A DNA stretch of 64,000 nucleotides from Chitinilyticum litopenaei DSM 21440 (GCF_000428145.1 NZ_ATZJ01000001.1:310001-374000); one strand, 5' to 3'. Numbered from the stretch's first letter, positions 8,176-16,810 are shown. The notes: generated by a model not told the origin, from the sequence alone. Numbers and translations: made by a program.

Positions 8176-8193
8176 AACCACAAAAGAGATATT

Positions 8194-8483
8194 AAAAAGT
8201 CTCTGTCAACATCCAGCCTCAGCCAGCCGCCTCTGGAACAGATCCGGCAAGCCTTTGGCGTCATTTCCGACGTGTTCAAGACCGTCGCGAATTCACCGGG
8301 ACCCTTGCAGAGCATGTGGGCTGCGTGCGGCGCTCTGGGGCAGGTTTCCTTGGGGGCCAAACTTGGTGAGCAGATTGTGGTGGCCATCGCCAGCCGGAGC
8401 CACAACGGTACTGCCTTGCCGCAGCTACTGTGCTTGGGCAGAAAGCCTGCGTGACACCCGCGGAGATGGCTCAGGCTGGTCGC
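8194..8483 (+). pseudogene. Frameshifted, truncated AhpD/carboxymuconolactone decarboxylase-like gene
   Basis: In one frame bases 8206-8408 read QIRQAFGVISDVF, KTVANSPGPLQSMW and CGALGQVSLGAKLGEQIV, the N-terminal half of an AhpD-like peroxidase domain. From 8409 the next frame continues with YCLAAATVLGQKACVTPAEM and AQAGR, where an intact protein would read NGC-x-YC-x-AH. The break therefore falls at the CxxC active site, and the AH residue is also changed to AA. The reading ends against the 3' end of the convergent porin gene, so the last third is missing. This looks like a relic, probably reshaped when neighbouring DNA was inserted. Confidence 0.6.
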
Positions 8484-9638
8484 TCAGAATTTCTTAGTGT
8501 AATTGATACTTATAAAATACAGATTGGCTGCGTCATACCCTCCATCCAATGCCGGACTGCTGACACGGGTGGATTCAGTTCGACCATATTCGAAGGCGGC
8601 CCCTATGGTGGATGCATTATCCAGCACATATTGGGCACCTACGCCGAGTCGCCACGTATCTCCTACTGGAAGAACCAGTTTGCCATCGCTCTGCGAAGAG
8701 TAGAAACTCGAATCGAAAGCCAGACCAGTATTTAAGCGCAACTGAGGGGTGTACTGATATTGCAGGCCAACTGCGGCATGCCAGGTATCCACCAGATGGC
8801 CGGCAAGCTCTGCTTCTGCTCCGGTCAGAATGACCTTGCTGTCGCCAAATGCGCTCCAGTCTTGCCACCCTACATTGCCCAGAATAGCCAGCTTCGGATC
8901 AAGCTGATGATATGCACTCACCATCACTTGCTGCGGTGCATTGATCTGCGCGGTCATGGGGCGTGTCAGCAGCGGAGTTTTCAGATCAACGTTGTATTCG
9001 AATGCGGTCTTGCTGGTATATGCAAGGCCGAAACGGGTTGACTGGCTTGGTTCGTAAAGAACACCGAGTTTGCCGTTGAAAGCCCAGTCGGTATCTTTGA
9101 TCTCATCCGTGAGCCGGTCGCCAGATTGCGAAAAAATCCCGTAATTTGCACCAATACCGAGACCAAGTGACCATTGATCGTTCAGCTTGTATGCCAATGT
9201 TGGCTGAATTGTCATGCCGATGAGTGTGCTTTCACGCAGCAGGGCGCTTCCTGACCAGTCGCCGAATTTCAGTCCAAGACCAAAATTGCCATACAGGCCG
9301 ATACCTATTTTCAGGCGCTCATCAATGCTATGGCTGTAAAAACCGCTGGCACCAGGAAACCAGCCAATCACCGGATTGTCTGGATCGCGGCCGTTTTGCC
9401 GATCCAGGTGGTAATTGACGTCGCCATACAAGGCCTGTAGCCCCAGGGAAAACTGATCGCCTTTCAGGCGCGTCATTCCGGCCGGATTGAACGCAATTGT
9501 TCCCGCATCCTGTGCACGGGCGGCTTGCCCGGCGCCAGCCAGGCCAATATCTTCTGTGCCAACCTCATATAGATACAACCCTCCTGCCATCGCGTTCGCG
9601 GCGATCATTGAGATTGAAAAGGCAGCTACTTTTAGCAT
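8484..9638 (-). CDS. OmpP1/FadL/TodX family outer-membrane porin
   Basis: 384 residues. The signal peptide is MLKVAAFSISMIAANAMA, cleaved before GGLYLYEVG. The N-terminal hatch has the FadL-family pattern LAGAGQAARAQDAGTIAFNPAGM, followed by alternating strands and a terminal aromatic (INYTKKF), as expected of a 14-strand barrel. FadL-type channels carry hydrophobic compounds across the outer membrane. The gene follows the arylsulfatase on the same strand (132-base gap), so the two may be co-transcribed, and its cargo may be the sulfatase substrate or product. The GC content here is a little lower than in the core genes. Start chosen for the signal peptide. Confidence 0.85.
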   Translation of the reverse strand: MLKVAAFSISMIAANAMAGGLYLYEVGTEDIGLAGAGQAARAQDAGTIAFNPAGMTRLKGDQFSLGLQALYGDVNYHLDRQNGRDPDNPVIGWFPGASGFYSHSIDERLKIGIGLYGNFGLGLKFGDWSGSALLRESTLIGMTIQPTLAYKLNDQWSLGLGIGANYGIFSQSGDRLTDEIKDTDWAFNGKLGVLYEPSQSTRFGLAYTSKTAFEYNVDLKTPLLTRPMTAQINAPQQVMVSAYHQLDPKLAILGNVGWQDWSAFGDSKVILTGAEAELAGHLVDTWHAAVGLQYQYTPQLRLNTGLAFDSSFYSSQSDGKLVLPVGDTWRLGVGAQYVLDNASTIGAAFEYGRTESTRVSSPALDGGYDAANLYFISINYTKKF

Positions 9639-9736
9639 TATGACTTCCCTTGGGCGTGCAAGGCGAATTCCGCAAAAATCCTGACTGAATGTTCGGCAAG
9701 AATTGAGAAAATCAATGCACATGATCTTGAAAATTT

Positions 9737-9759
9737 GCGTGCATGATGATCATGCACGC
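9737..9759. promoter_or_regulatory. Perfect 11-bp inverted repeat between sulfatase and porin genes
   Basis: GCGTGCATGAT and ATCATGCACGC with a single central base. On the transcribed (minus) strand it is followed by AAATTTTC, so it could be a weak terminator, a processing site or an operator for the porin gene. Confidence 0.45.
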
Positions 9760-9770
9760 AATATATTGGC

Positions 9771-12125
9771 TTAACGTAATTGCAGTGTGACTTTCGGGAT
9801 CTTGCCATTAAAGCGCGATTTGGCTTCTGCGCCGACGGCTTCCACTACCGGTGTAGCCAAATCAATGCCAACATCAGCGGTTTCTTCTGCTGAGAAAATA
9901 ATGGGATGGGTTCGCGGAATATCGCCTTCGGCAACCTTGCTGCCATTCACAAACAAGATTGCCTTGCCACCCTTGCCCAAGCCTCCACCCGCATAGTCAA
10001 ATTCAAGCCGAACTGCATGTTTGCCAGGCGGTAAAGCTTCAGGGGACTCAATAGCAGTTTTCTCCAGGCCAAGGAAATTGTAGGCATAGCCAACCTTGCC
10101 CTGATTGGCGTACATTGCCCAGCCGCCAAAACGGCCGCCTTGTACGATGATGGCGCCCTGCGCGCCAGACTCGGGTATTACGAGCTCGGCATCGATAGTA
10201 AACGACCGATTCTTTACGTTAGGAAAAGTGTTTTCCGTCATGAACACCATGCCTTCGCTCAGGGTGATTGAAGTGCGATCCCCCATCAGATCCGGACGGC
10301 CAGCCAGTTTCGGATTCACCCGTTCCACGCTGCGATCATCAATCGGCAGGACATGGTATTTTTTAGCTTCCTTCATGAACAGGGATTGAAGTTCGGCCAG
10401 TTTTTTCGGATTCGTTTTTGCCAGATCGTTGCTCAGACTGAAATCTGATCGCTCGTTGTATAGTTCCCACTGATCGTCCGCAAGAGACGCGCGCGGTTTG
10501 GTTTCCCAAGGCGCTTTATGCACAGTACCAGCAAGCCAGCCATCGTGATAAATGGCGCGATTGCCAAAAATTTCAAAGTACTGGGTGGTGTGGCGCTCTT
10601 TGGCTTTGGCATTATCGAAGGCATACATCATGCTCTTGCCTTCCATCGGAATCTGTTTCACACCATTGACCATTTTCGGCTCGGGCAGCTGGGTCGCTTC
10701 CAGAATCGTTGGCGCAACGTCCGTCACGTGAGTAAATTGCGAGCGGATTTCACCCTTGGCCTTGATCCCCTTTGGCCAGTGCATCACCATCGCATTGCGG
10801 GTGCCGCCGTAATTCGAAGCCACTTGTTTGGTCCAGGTATACGGGGTATCAAACGCCACAGCCCAGCCAGCGGCCATGTGCGGGTATGTTTCCGGCCCAC
10901 CCCATTTGTCGACCAGCTTGACCATGTCCTCGACTTTTTCCGTTACGCCGTTGAAATAGGTCATTTCGCTATACATGCCATTCATGCCGCCTTCGGCACT
11001 CGCGCCATTATCGCCGACGATATATACAATCATCGTGTTGTCCAATTCACCGATCTCGGTCACGGCATCGACCAAACGTCCGACTTCATGGTCGGTCATT
11101 TCGAGGAAACCAGCGTAGACTTCAGCCTGACGGGTAAACAGGCGTTTCTCATCATCGTTCAGCGCTTCCCAATCTTTGATTGCCGCAGGTTTGGGAGCTA
11201 GCTTAGTGCCCGGTGGCACAATGCCTTTGGCGATCTGGCGTTTCAGTGTTTCTTCGCGCAAGACATCCCAGCCCTGATCGAACTTGCCTTTCCATCGATC
11301 TATCCATTCTTTGGGGGCGTGATGCGGGGCATGGGCAGCGCCTGGTGCGTAGTACATAAAGAAAGGTTTGTCAGGTGTGAGCGCCTGCTGTTGCTTCATC
11401 CATGTAATGGCGCGATTGGTCATATCGGTGGTGAAGTAATAATTCGGATCTGCGGGCAATTCTACTGGAATAGTCCCATCGACTAGACTGGGTGCCCAGT
11501 GATTTGTTTCGCCCCCGATAAAGCCATAAAATTTGTCGAAGCCCTGCCGAGTTGGCCAGCGATCAAATGGCCCGGAAATGCTGCCTTCCCAAGATGCGGT
11601 TTCGTGCCACTTGCCAAATGCTGCAGTGCTAAAGCCGTTCAAGCGCAGCATTTCGGCCACTGGCGCTACGCTATTTGGCACACGGCCAGTATTGCCTGGA
11701 AACGCAGTGGCGGTTTCCATAATTGAGCCAGTTTCAGCAGTATGATGGTTACGGCCAGTTTTGAGTGCCATGCGAGTGGGTGACGAGAGCGCGGTGGTAT
11801 GGAACCGGTTAAAGCTCAGACCATGCTGTGCCAATTTATCCAGCGTAGGCATGTCGACAGGGCCACCAAAGGTGCTTGACGTGGCAAAGCCGACATCATC
11901 AAGCAAGATCACAATGACATTGGGCGCACCTTTAGGCGCAGTAATTTCAAAGCGCGCTGGTGCCTTGGCGTTGCGAGCATCAAGCTCCGTGTAAGTCGGG
12001 CGTGTGGGCTCTGCAATCGGTAATACCGTACGATCAAGTTTTGAATCTGTTGCCGCATGACTTGTACCGAATATTGTGGCAAGAACACCTACGAGCAGGG
12101 TTGGTGTGAATCTAGATGTAGTCAT
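9771..12125 (-). CDS. Exported arylsulfatase, Ser-type (needs anSME)
   Basis: 784 residues with the signal peptide MTTSRFTPTLLVGVLATIFG-TSHA. Sulfatase landmarks: the metal site PNVIVILLDDVGFATSS, the formylglycine motif LSSPTRMALKTGRNHH (S-x-P-x-R, so the modified residue is Ser rather than Cys), GKWHE, PFFMYYAPGAAHAPHH and VGDNGASAEGG. A C-terminal part after about residue 560 (ITLSEGMVFMTENTFPNV...) resembles the beta-sandwich extension of large arylsulfatases. It hydrolyses sulfate esters, probably in the periplasm. Ser-type sulfatases are activated by a radical SAM enzyme, and such a gene starts only 45 bases away on the other strand. Substrate unknown. Confidence 0.9.
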   Translation of the reverse strand: MTTSRFTPTLLVGVLATIFGTSHAATDSKLDRTVLPIAEPTRPTYTELDARNAKAPARFEITAPKGAPNVIVILLDDVGFATSSTFGGPVDMPTLDKLAQHGLSFNRFHTTALSSPTRMALKTGRNHHTAETGSIMETATAFPGNTGRVPNSVAPVAEMLRLNGFSTAAFGKWHETASWEGSISGPFDRWPTRQGFDKFYGFIGGETNHWAPSLVDGTIPVELPADPNYYFTTDMTNRAITWMKQQQALTPDKPFFMYYAPGAAHAPHHAPKEWIDRWKGKFDQGWDVLREETLKRQIAKGIVPPGTKLAPKPAAIKDWEALNDDEKRLFTRQAEVYAGFLEMTDHEVGRLVDAVTEIGELDNTMIVYIVGDNGASAEGGMNGMYSEMTYFNGVTEKVEDMVKLVDKWGGPETYPHMAAGWAVAFDTPYTWTKQVASNYGGTRNAMVMHWPKGIKAKGEIRSQFTHVTDVAPTILEATQLPEPKMVNGVKQIPMEGKSMMYAFDNAKAKERHTTQYFEIFGNRAIYHDGWLAGTVHKAPWETKPRASLADDQWELYNERSDFSLSNDLAKTNPKKLAELQSLFMKEAKKYHVLPIDDRSVERVNPKLAGRPDLMGDRTSITLSEGMVFMTENTFPNVKNRSFTIDAELVIPESGAQGAIIVQGGRFGGWAMYANQGKVGYAYNFLGLEKTAIESPEALPPGKHAVRLEFDYAGGGLGKGGKAILFVNGSKVAEGDIPRTHPIIFSAEETADVGIDLATPVVEAVGAEAKSRFNGKIPKVTLQLR

Positions 12126-12170
12126 GACTGCCTCAAGTTGGTAAAAGTAAAAAGATTGTCTTCCTAAAAC

Positions 12171-13436
12171 ATGTGGCATGCAATGATCCCCATCATCCCT
12201 GTTGACCAAGATCCACAGCTTTCCCTGCCTGCACTGCCTGATGGTGATTCTTATGTTTTTCACACGATGATCAAGCCTGCCGGGGCACAGTGCAATCTGG
12301 ACTGTGCATATTGCTTTTATCTGCATAAAGAGGACCTTTTGCAGCAGGATCACATGCCGCGCATGAGCGAATCCCTGTTGGAGGCCCATATCCGCCAATA
12401 TCTTGCCGCACAGACTGGCCCGGAAGTCGTGTTTACCTGGCAAGGGGGGGAGCCAACGCTGATGGGGCTGGATTTCTTCCGTCGAGTAGTTGAGTTGCAG
12501 GCACGCCATCGTAAGCAGGGGCAGCGCATTGAGAATGATTTGCAAACCAATGGTGTCTTACTGGATGATGAATGGTGTGATTTTCTAAAACAGCACCGAT
12601 TTCTGGTGGGTTTGTCGATTGATGGCCCTGCGGCACTGCATGATGCCTATCGCTATAGCAAGGGAGGTAAGCCAACATTTGATCGTGTCATGGCTGCCGT
12701 TGCACGTTTGCACAAGCACGACATCCGGTTTAATGCTTTGTGTGTGGTCAATCGTCAAAATGCGCGCAGGCCCATTGATGTTTACCGCTTTCTGCGTGAT
12801 GAGGTTCGTCCCTATATCATTCAGTTTATACCTGCAGTTGAGCGAACGAATTTTAATGCTGTTGCACCAGGCTACTGGAACGCTGATGAATTGCCGTTGA
12901 TGGGGGACACCAAGGCAAAACCAGGGCAGGTTGACTCTATTGTTACTGACTGGTCAGTTGACCCAGATGACTGGGGATATTTCCTGACACGTATCTGGGA
13001 TGAATGGCTAAAGCGTGACGTCGGTCGCATCTTTGTTGACCAGTTTGAGAATGTGATCAGCCAGTTGTCGGGGGATGGTGCGCAGAAATGTGTAAGTGGG
13101 CAGTTTTGCGGCAAAGGACTTGCAATTGAGCATAATGGAGATGTCTACAGTTGTGACCACTTTGTATATCCAGAGTATCGGCTCGGGAATATCAGAAAAA
13201 TCCATGAAGGTGACATGGCATTTTCCGAGCGCCAGAAAGATTTCGGGCTTGCAAAATATAAGACCTTGCCAAAATACTGCCGCGCCTGTCGCTATTTGTC
13301 CCTATGCTGGGGGGAGTGCCCTAAGAATCGTTTTATCAAAACGCCAGATGGTGAGCCAGGTCTGAACTATTTATGCGCTGGTTTGAAGAAATTTTACGGA
13401 AAAGTTCTGCTCGATTATCCAAGGGTCAGAGGCTGA
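12171..13436 (+). CDS. Anaerobic sulfatase-maturating enzyme (radical SAM, SPASM domain)
   Basis: 421 residues. The radical SAM motif CNLDCAYCFYLHK binds the [4Fe-4S] cluster; GGEPTLMGLDFF and LSIDGPAALHDAYR are typical of this subfamily. The C-terminal SPASM region supplies the auxiliary cluster cysteines: CVSGQFCGKGLAIEHNGDVYSC and YCRACRYLSLCWGECPKNRF. It oxidises the active-site Ser (or Cys) of a sulfatase to formylglycine in the cytoplasm before export. It is divergent from the Ser-type arylsulfatase, its evident client, and the two must share a very short promoter region (12126-12170). The start may instead be the ATG at 12183; neither has a strong ribosome site. Confidence 0.9.
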   Translation: MWHAMIPIIPVDQDPQLSLPALPDGDSYVFHTMIKPAGAQCNLDCAYCFYLHKEDLLQQDHMPRMSESLLEAHIRQYLAAQTGPEVVFTWQGGEPTLMGLDFFRRVVELQARHRKQGQRIENDLQTNGVLLDDEWCDFLKQHRFLVGLSIDGPAALHDAYRYSKGGKPTFDRVMAAVARLHKHDIRFNALCVVNRQNARRPIDVYRFLRDEVRPYIIQFIPAVERTNFNAVAPGYWNADELPLMGDTKAKPGQVDSIVTDWSVDPDDWGYFLTRIWDEWLKRDVGRIFVDQFENVISQLSGDGAQKCVSGQFCGKGLAIEHNGDVYSCDHFVYPEYRLGNIRKIHEGDMAFSERQKDFGLAKYKTLPKYCRACRYLSLCWGECPKNRFIKTPDGEPGLNYLCAGLKKFYGKVLLDYPRVRG

Positions 13437-13503
13437 TGATTGATTGTGAAAAATGGGTTCATCAAATGGCCCAGTTTCTATCGCGCTGCCTTAAGAAACT
13501 TGC

Positions 13504-13530
13504 AAGTCAGCCCGCATGCCGGGCTGACTT
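13504..13530 (+). terminator. Hairpin after the sulfatase-maturase gene
   Basis: AAGTCAGCCCG and CGGGCTGACTT form a perfect 11-bp stem with a 5-base loop, 68 bases after the stop codon. There is no strong T-run after it, so its efficiency is uncertain. Confidence 0.55.
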
Positions 13531-13687
13531 AATTGGCGCCCAGTATAAATCCCAGGCTATTTCTGCAGCTCTCGCGTGAATTTTCCACCTCTTTCGGGAT
13601 CTGCATGTTCGCTTCGGGATTAAGAATATCTCAATGCCAGCCTCCTTCAACCAGGCAAGCTGCCTCTGGGTTTGGACAAACCCTGTT

Positions 13688-13782
13688 TATTGCTCCGGCC
13701 CTCGGAAGTTTGAAATCGATTGGTTTTCAAACCGTTAGCGGCCAGGTATGAGCAGTTAAAACATCAGAGGGCCGGATCAATA
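13688..13782. mobile_element. MITE-like element with TATTG-TCCGGCCCTC ends, different core (copy 3)
   Basis: 95 bp. The ends match the elements at 4515 and 20592 (TATTGCTCCGGCCCTCGGAAGTTTGAA on the left in two overlapping pieces, ACATCAGAGGGCCGGATCAATA on the right), but the core is unrelated and carries a short palindrome TTGAAATCGATT / GGTTTTCAA instead of the REP sequence. This shows that the ends, not the core, define the element. Confidence 0.6.
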
Positions 13783-13924
13783 GTGAGCATGAAGTTGGCG
13801 CGTGTACGTGTCTTGCAGATGGACTGATCCATCTTTTTTTGGTCGCCGACGGTGGCTTGTTTTTGTCCATTTGTGCTGAATCCGAAATGGCGATATTCGT
13901 TGGTTTTCAGCCACGCTTCCCGCG

Positions 13925-14215
13925 CTTTGATCGGGTGGCTGCAATCACTATATACATCCGGCAGGTGTTACTCCGATCCAGTATGGCATCGAAATGCAGG
14001 CTGTCCAGCTGGCAGCGCAATTTTTATGTAGGGGCTTGGCGGCGACCAGTCAATAGCCATGGCAAGCTCTGTGCCTGGGGTGTTCTCTGCTTTCATGCAG
14101 TGCTTTATGGCTGAGGAAACCTGAGCTTCGATGATCTGGTCCCCTTGAGCCAGATAACCGGCCTGCAATTTCCGCGACGGCAGTGAGCACGAACAGCGCT
14201 GTGAGCTTCAGCGCA
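13925..14215 (-). pseudogene. Possible decayed small secreted-protein gene
   Basis: On the minus strand three frames join into one protein-like reading: a hydrophobic signal-like ALKLTALFVLTAVAEIAG, then AGYLAQGDQIIEAQVSSAIK and HCMKAENTPGTELAMAIDW, then LDSLHFDAILDRSNTC and RMYIVIAATRSKRGKRG. Two frameshifts would be needed. I do not recognise a family. The rest of the 13437-14224 gap holds the hairpin and the miniature element only. Confidence 0.22.
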
Positions 14216-14224
14216 TTCCTGCGC

Positions 14225-15058
14225 TCAGGATGCCGGCGTGAAGAAGCGCCCGGCCAGTTCTTCCAGCCCCAGTTCGGCCAGCAAGGCAGTCAGCCGTTCG
14301 CTCGGCTGCTTTTTCGGTGCGCCCTTGTATTCGGCGATGATCAGCTCGTTCTTCATCGAGTGCTCCCAGCCGACCAGCTCGGTCACCGTCACCGCATAGC
14401 CGTGCGCCTCCAGCTGCAGGCAGCGCAGCACATTGGTGATCTGGCTGCCGAATTCGCGCGTGTGGATCGGGTGGCGCCAGATTTCCGACAAGGGCGCCGC
14501 GCCCATGCGCGCCTTGTTCTTTTTCAGCACGCTGGCGACCTCGGCCTGGCAGCAGGGCACCAGCACCATGTAGCGCGCCTTTTTCTGCAGCGCGAAATGG
14601 ATGGCGTCATCGGTGGCGGTGTTGCAGGCGTGCAGCGCGGTCACCACGTCGACCTGCGCGGGCAGCTTGTCGGAGGTGATCGAGTCGGCGACGGAGAGAT
14701 TGTAAAAGCGCATGCCGTGCTGGAATTGCAGCTTCTGCGCGAGCTTCATCGACGATTGCACCAGTTCGTCACGCGTTTCGATGCCGTAAATCTTGCCGGC
14801 GGGCGCACGATCCTTGAAGAACAGGTCGTAGATGATGAAGCCGAGGTAGGACTTGCCCGCGCCGTGATCGACCAGGGTGATGTCCTGCTTGCCAGCAGTC
14901 AGCTCGCTGAGCAGCGGCTCGATGAAATTGAACAGGTGGTACACCTGCTTGAGCTTGCGGCGGCTGTCCTGGTTCATCTTCCCCTCGCGGGTGAGGATGT
15001 GCAGCGCTTTCAGCAGTTCGACCGACTGGCCGGGGCGGATTTCGGGGTGATCGCTCAT
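14225..15058 (-). CDS. SAM-dependent methyltransferase
   Basis: 277 residues from MSDHPEIRPGQ. The SAM site is ITLVDHGAGKSYLGFIIYDL; DVVTALHACNTATDDAIHFAL and LVPCCQAEV follow, matching the Methyltransf_32 (PF13679) pattern in which an acidic-x-G-x-G motif is followed by a CC pair. The N-terminal helix KLKQVYHLFNFIEPLL is typical of the family. Members act in the cytoplasm; related proteins methylate RNA or protein, but the substrate here cannot be named. It is followed by a gap and lies on the same strand as the small membrane protein gene upstream (102 bases away). Confidence 0.7.
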   Translation of the reverse strand: MSDHPEIRPGQSVELLKALHILTREGKMNQDSRRKLKQVYHLFNFIEPLLSELTAGKQDITLVDHGAGKSYLGFIIYDLFFKDRAPAGKIYGIETRDELVQSSMKLAQKLQFQHGMRFYNLSVADSITSDKLPAQVDVVTALHACNTATDDAIHFALQKKARYMVLVPCCQAEVASVLKKNKARMGAAPLSEIWRHPIHTREFGSQITNVLRCLQLEAHGYAVTVTELVGWEHSMKNELIIAEYKGAPKKQPSERLTALLAELGLEELAGRFFTPAS

Positions 15059-15159
15059 GGCGCGTCCGGTATGGCAAAACAAAGCCGCAATTATCCGCTA
15101 AAACCGGCCTGGCTACAGGCTGGCGTGCGTGCCGGCAATCGGCCGCCAGTCCGCAGGGA

Positions 15160-15333
15160 TCAGGACAGGGCAAGCAGTTCGGCGCTGACCACGCCACCAC
15201 CGCCCATGAACAGGCCGCCAAAAACCGCCATAAATGCCTTGTCGGCTTTTTCACCCTTGCTGAAATGCAGCTGGCAGGCCACCAGCAGTGCGGTAATGCC
15301 AATGCTGTACAGGCCGATTTCGAGTTGGCTCAT
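15160..15333 (-). CDS. Small membrane protein of unknown function
   Basis: 57 residues: MSQLEIGLYSIGITALLVAC, a charged linker QLHFSKGEKADKA, and FMAVFGGLFMGGGGVVSAEL. Two hydrophobic helices with a polar loop are visible. The start is preceded by GGAGTGAA. No family recognised; it could be co-transcribed with the methyltransferase. Confidence 0.5.
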   Translation of the reverse strand: MSQLEIGLYSIGITALLVACQLHFSKGEKADKAFMAVFGGLFMGGGGVVSAELLALS

Positions 15334-15418
15334 GGTCGATTCACTCCGTAAATGATGAGGCCAGCACTGGAGTGTCGGCGGTGTATGAAGTTCCGTCGCC
15401 GTGGCAAGCTGGACCGCG

Positions 15419-16381
15419 TTACACGCCCGGCCGGCGTGCTGCGGTGGGCGGCGCCAGCGCCACATCCGGGTGGTCGGCGGCGTAGAGCTGGGTGCGCAGG
15501 CGCGGCAGCAGGAAGTCGATCAGCAGCCGGCTCTTGCGCGGCAGCGGGCGGCGGTAGGGGTGCACCAGATAAATCGGCGAAAAGTGGCCATGCCAGTCGG
15601 GCAGCACCGCCTGCAGCAGGCCAAGCTGCCGGTAGCGCTCGCCGACGAAGTGCGGCAACTGGCAGACGCCGTGCCCGGCAATCGCCGTCATCGCCAGCGC
15701 GGGGTTGTTGTCGCTGCAAAAGCGCACATCCAGCGGCACAGCGACTGCTTCACCGCCGCGATACAGCGTCCACAGCGGGTTGTGCTGGAAATCGTCGTTG
15801 ATGAGCACGCGGTGCTGCTGCAGTACGGCCGGGCTGCCGATGGCCGGGTGCCGCGCCAGATAGGCGGGAGCTGCATACAGCCGCTCCATCGAGTAACCGA
15901 CGGCGTGGGCTACCAACCGCTCGTCGCCGACGGTACGCGCGCGCAGGCAGAGGTCCAGCCCTTCCTGCACCGGGTCCTGCAGGCGGTTCAGCGCGTCCAG
16001 CCGAATCTGCAGGCCCGGATGCTGGCTGGCGAATTCGGCGAGCAGGTCGGCCAGCAGGTATTGCGCCATCGAGGGCGTGGTCGACAGGTGCAGCGCGCCC
16101 TGCAGCGTTTCCTGCACATCGGCCACATCGTCGCTGGCGCGGCCCAGCAGTTCGCGCAAGGCTTGCGCGTGCGGCAGCAGGCGCGCACCGGCGTCGGTGA
16201 GCGTCATGCGCCGTGTGGTGCGCAGCAGCAGCACGCTGCCCAGTTCCGCTTCCAGCTGGCGCAGTTGCTGGCTGACATGGCTTTTGGCGCAGCCGCGCTC
16301 GGCGGCGGCGGCGGTGAAGCTGCCCAGGCGCACCAGCGCTTCGAAGCTCAGCAGGGCATCGGGAGATAGGTTTGTTCTCAT
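15419..16381 (-). CDS. LysR-type transcriptional regulator
   Basis: 320 residues. The N-terminal winged helix-turn-helix is ALLSFEALVRLGSFTAAAAE then RGCAKSHVSQQLRQLEAELG; the periplasmic-binding-like effector domain follows (GALHLSTTPSMAQYLL, VPLDVRFCSDNNPALAMTAI, GHGVCQLPHFVGE). LysR regulators usually control a divergent neighbour; here that is a 58-codon reading frame at 16476. A 7-bp inverted repeat overlaps the start codon and may serve autoregulation. The effector is unknown. Confidence 0.88.
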   Translation of the reverse strand: MRTNLSPDALLSFEALVRLGSFTAAAAERGCAKSHVSQQLRQLEAELGSVLLLRTTRRMTLTDAGARLLPHAQALRELLGRASDDVADVQETLQGALHLSTTPSMAQYLLADLLAEFASQHPGLQIRLDALNRLQDPVQEGLDLCLRARTVGDERLVAHAVGYSMERLYAAPAYLARHPAIGSPAVLQQHRVLINDDFQHNPLWTLYRGGEAVAVPLDVRFCSDNNPALAMTAIAGHGVCQLPHFVGERYRQLGLLQAVLPDWHGHFSPIYLVHPYRRPLPRKSRLLIDFLLPRLRTQLYAADHPDVALAPPTAARRPGV

Positions 16382-16389
16382 GTGAGAAC
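16374..16389. promoter_or_regulatory. Inverted repeat GTTCTCA-TG-TGAGAAC at the LysR start
   Basis: Perfect 7-bp arms with a 2-base spacer; the start codon of the LysR gene (16379-16381, minus strand) lies inside it. A likely operator for autorepression, inferred from position. Confidence 0.5.
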
Positions 16390-16475
16390 AGTTTATTCGA
16401 TTTCTGCCACTTATCGAGTGATTGTGCGCTGTATACCATGGAATCATCTGACGCACTGCAGCATCGAGAGCCATC

Positions 16476-16652
16476 ATGTTGAACTGGATAAGTGAACTTG
16501 CCGCCTGGCTGATTCCCGAGCCGAACGCCGCGCCCCAGCCCCGCGACGATCTGTTTTCGCACGGCTGGCAATACCAGCAGCCACAGTGGTGGCAGGACGC
16601 GCCCGCCGAGGGTGATGACGCCGCCAGCCGCGAAACGCCGGGCCTGCATTGA
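16476..16652 (+). CDS. Small hypothetical protein divergent from the LysR gene
   Basis: 58 codons starting MLNWISELAAWLIPEPN and rich in Trp, Gln and Pro (WQYQQPQWWQD), ending GLH. The first 15 residues could form an amphipathic helix. The 94-base divergent spacing from the LysR start is typical of a regulator/target pair, which is the main reason to list it. No family recognised and no strong ribosome site (GCATCGAGAGCC upstream contains GAGAG). Confidence 0.4.
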   Translation: MLNWISELAAWLIPEPNAAPQPRDDLFSHGWQYQQPQWWQDAPAEGDDAASRETPGLH

Positions 16653-16714
16653 CCGGATTGGCAAGCCTTCCCGGCAAACAACAAGAACCTGCCTGATCAG
16701 GAAAATCTATTGCA

Positions 16715-16788
16715 CCACAGAGACACAGAGGAAGCACAACCCTGAGGAATGCTCATCGCGTGCCCCAGCTTTTCTCTGCGTCTCTGTG
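16715..16788. repeat. Inverted repeat CACAGAGACACAGAG ... CTCTGCGTCTCTGTG
   Basis: Fifteen-base arms with one mismatch, 44 bases apart. The arms match a motif known to recur in many bacterial genomes. It lies in the 466-base gap between the small gene and feoA, directly before the next repeat. Confidence 0.55.
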
Positions 16789-16810
16789 CTTGATTCGGGT
16801 TTTATTGAGA

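Noticed and set aside
13839..14114. Plus-strand frame of 91 codons in the gap after the maturase gene
   Set aside because: No ribosome site, no recognisable domain, and composition unlike the neighbours; the minus strand has a slightly better, though broken, reading.
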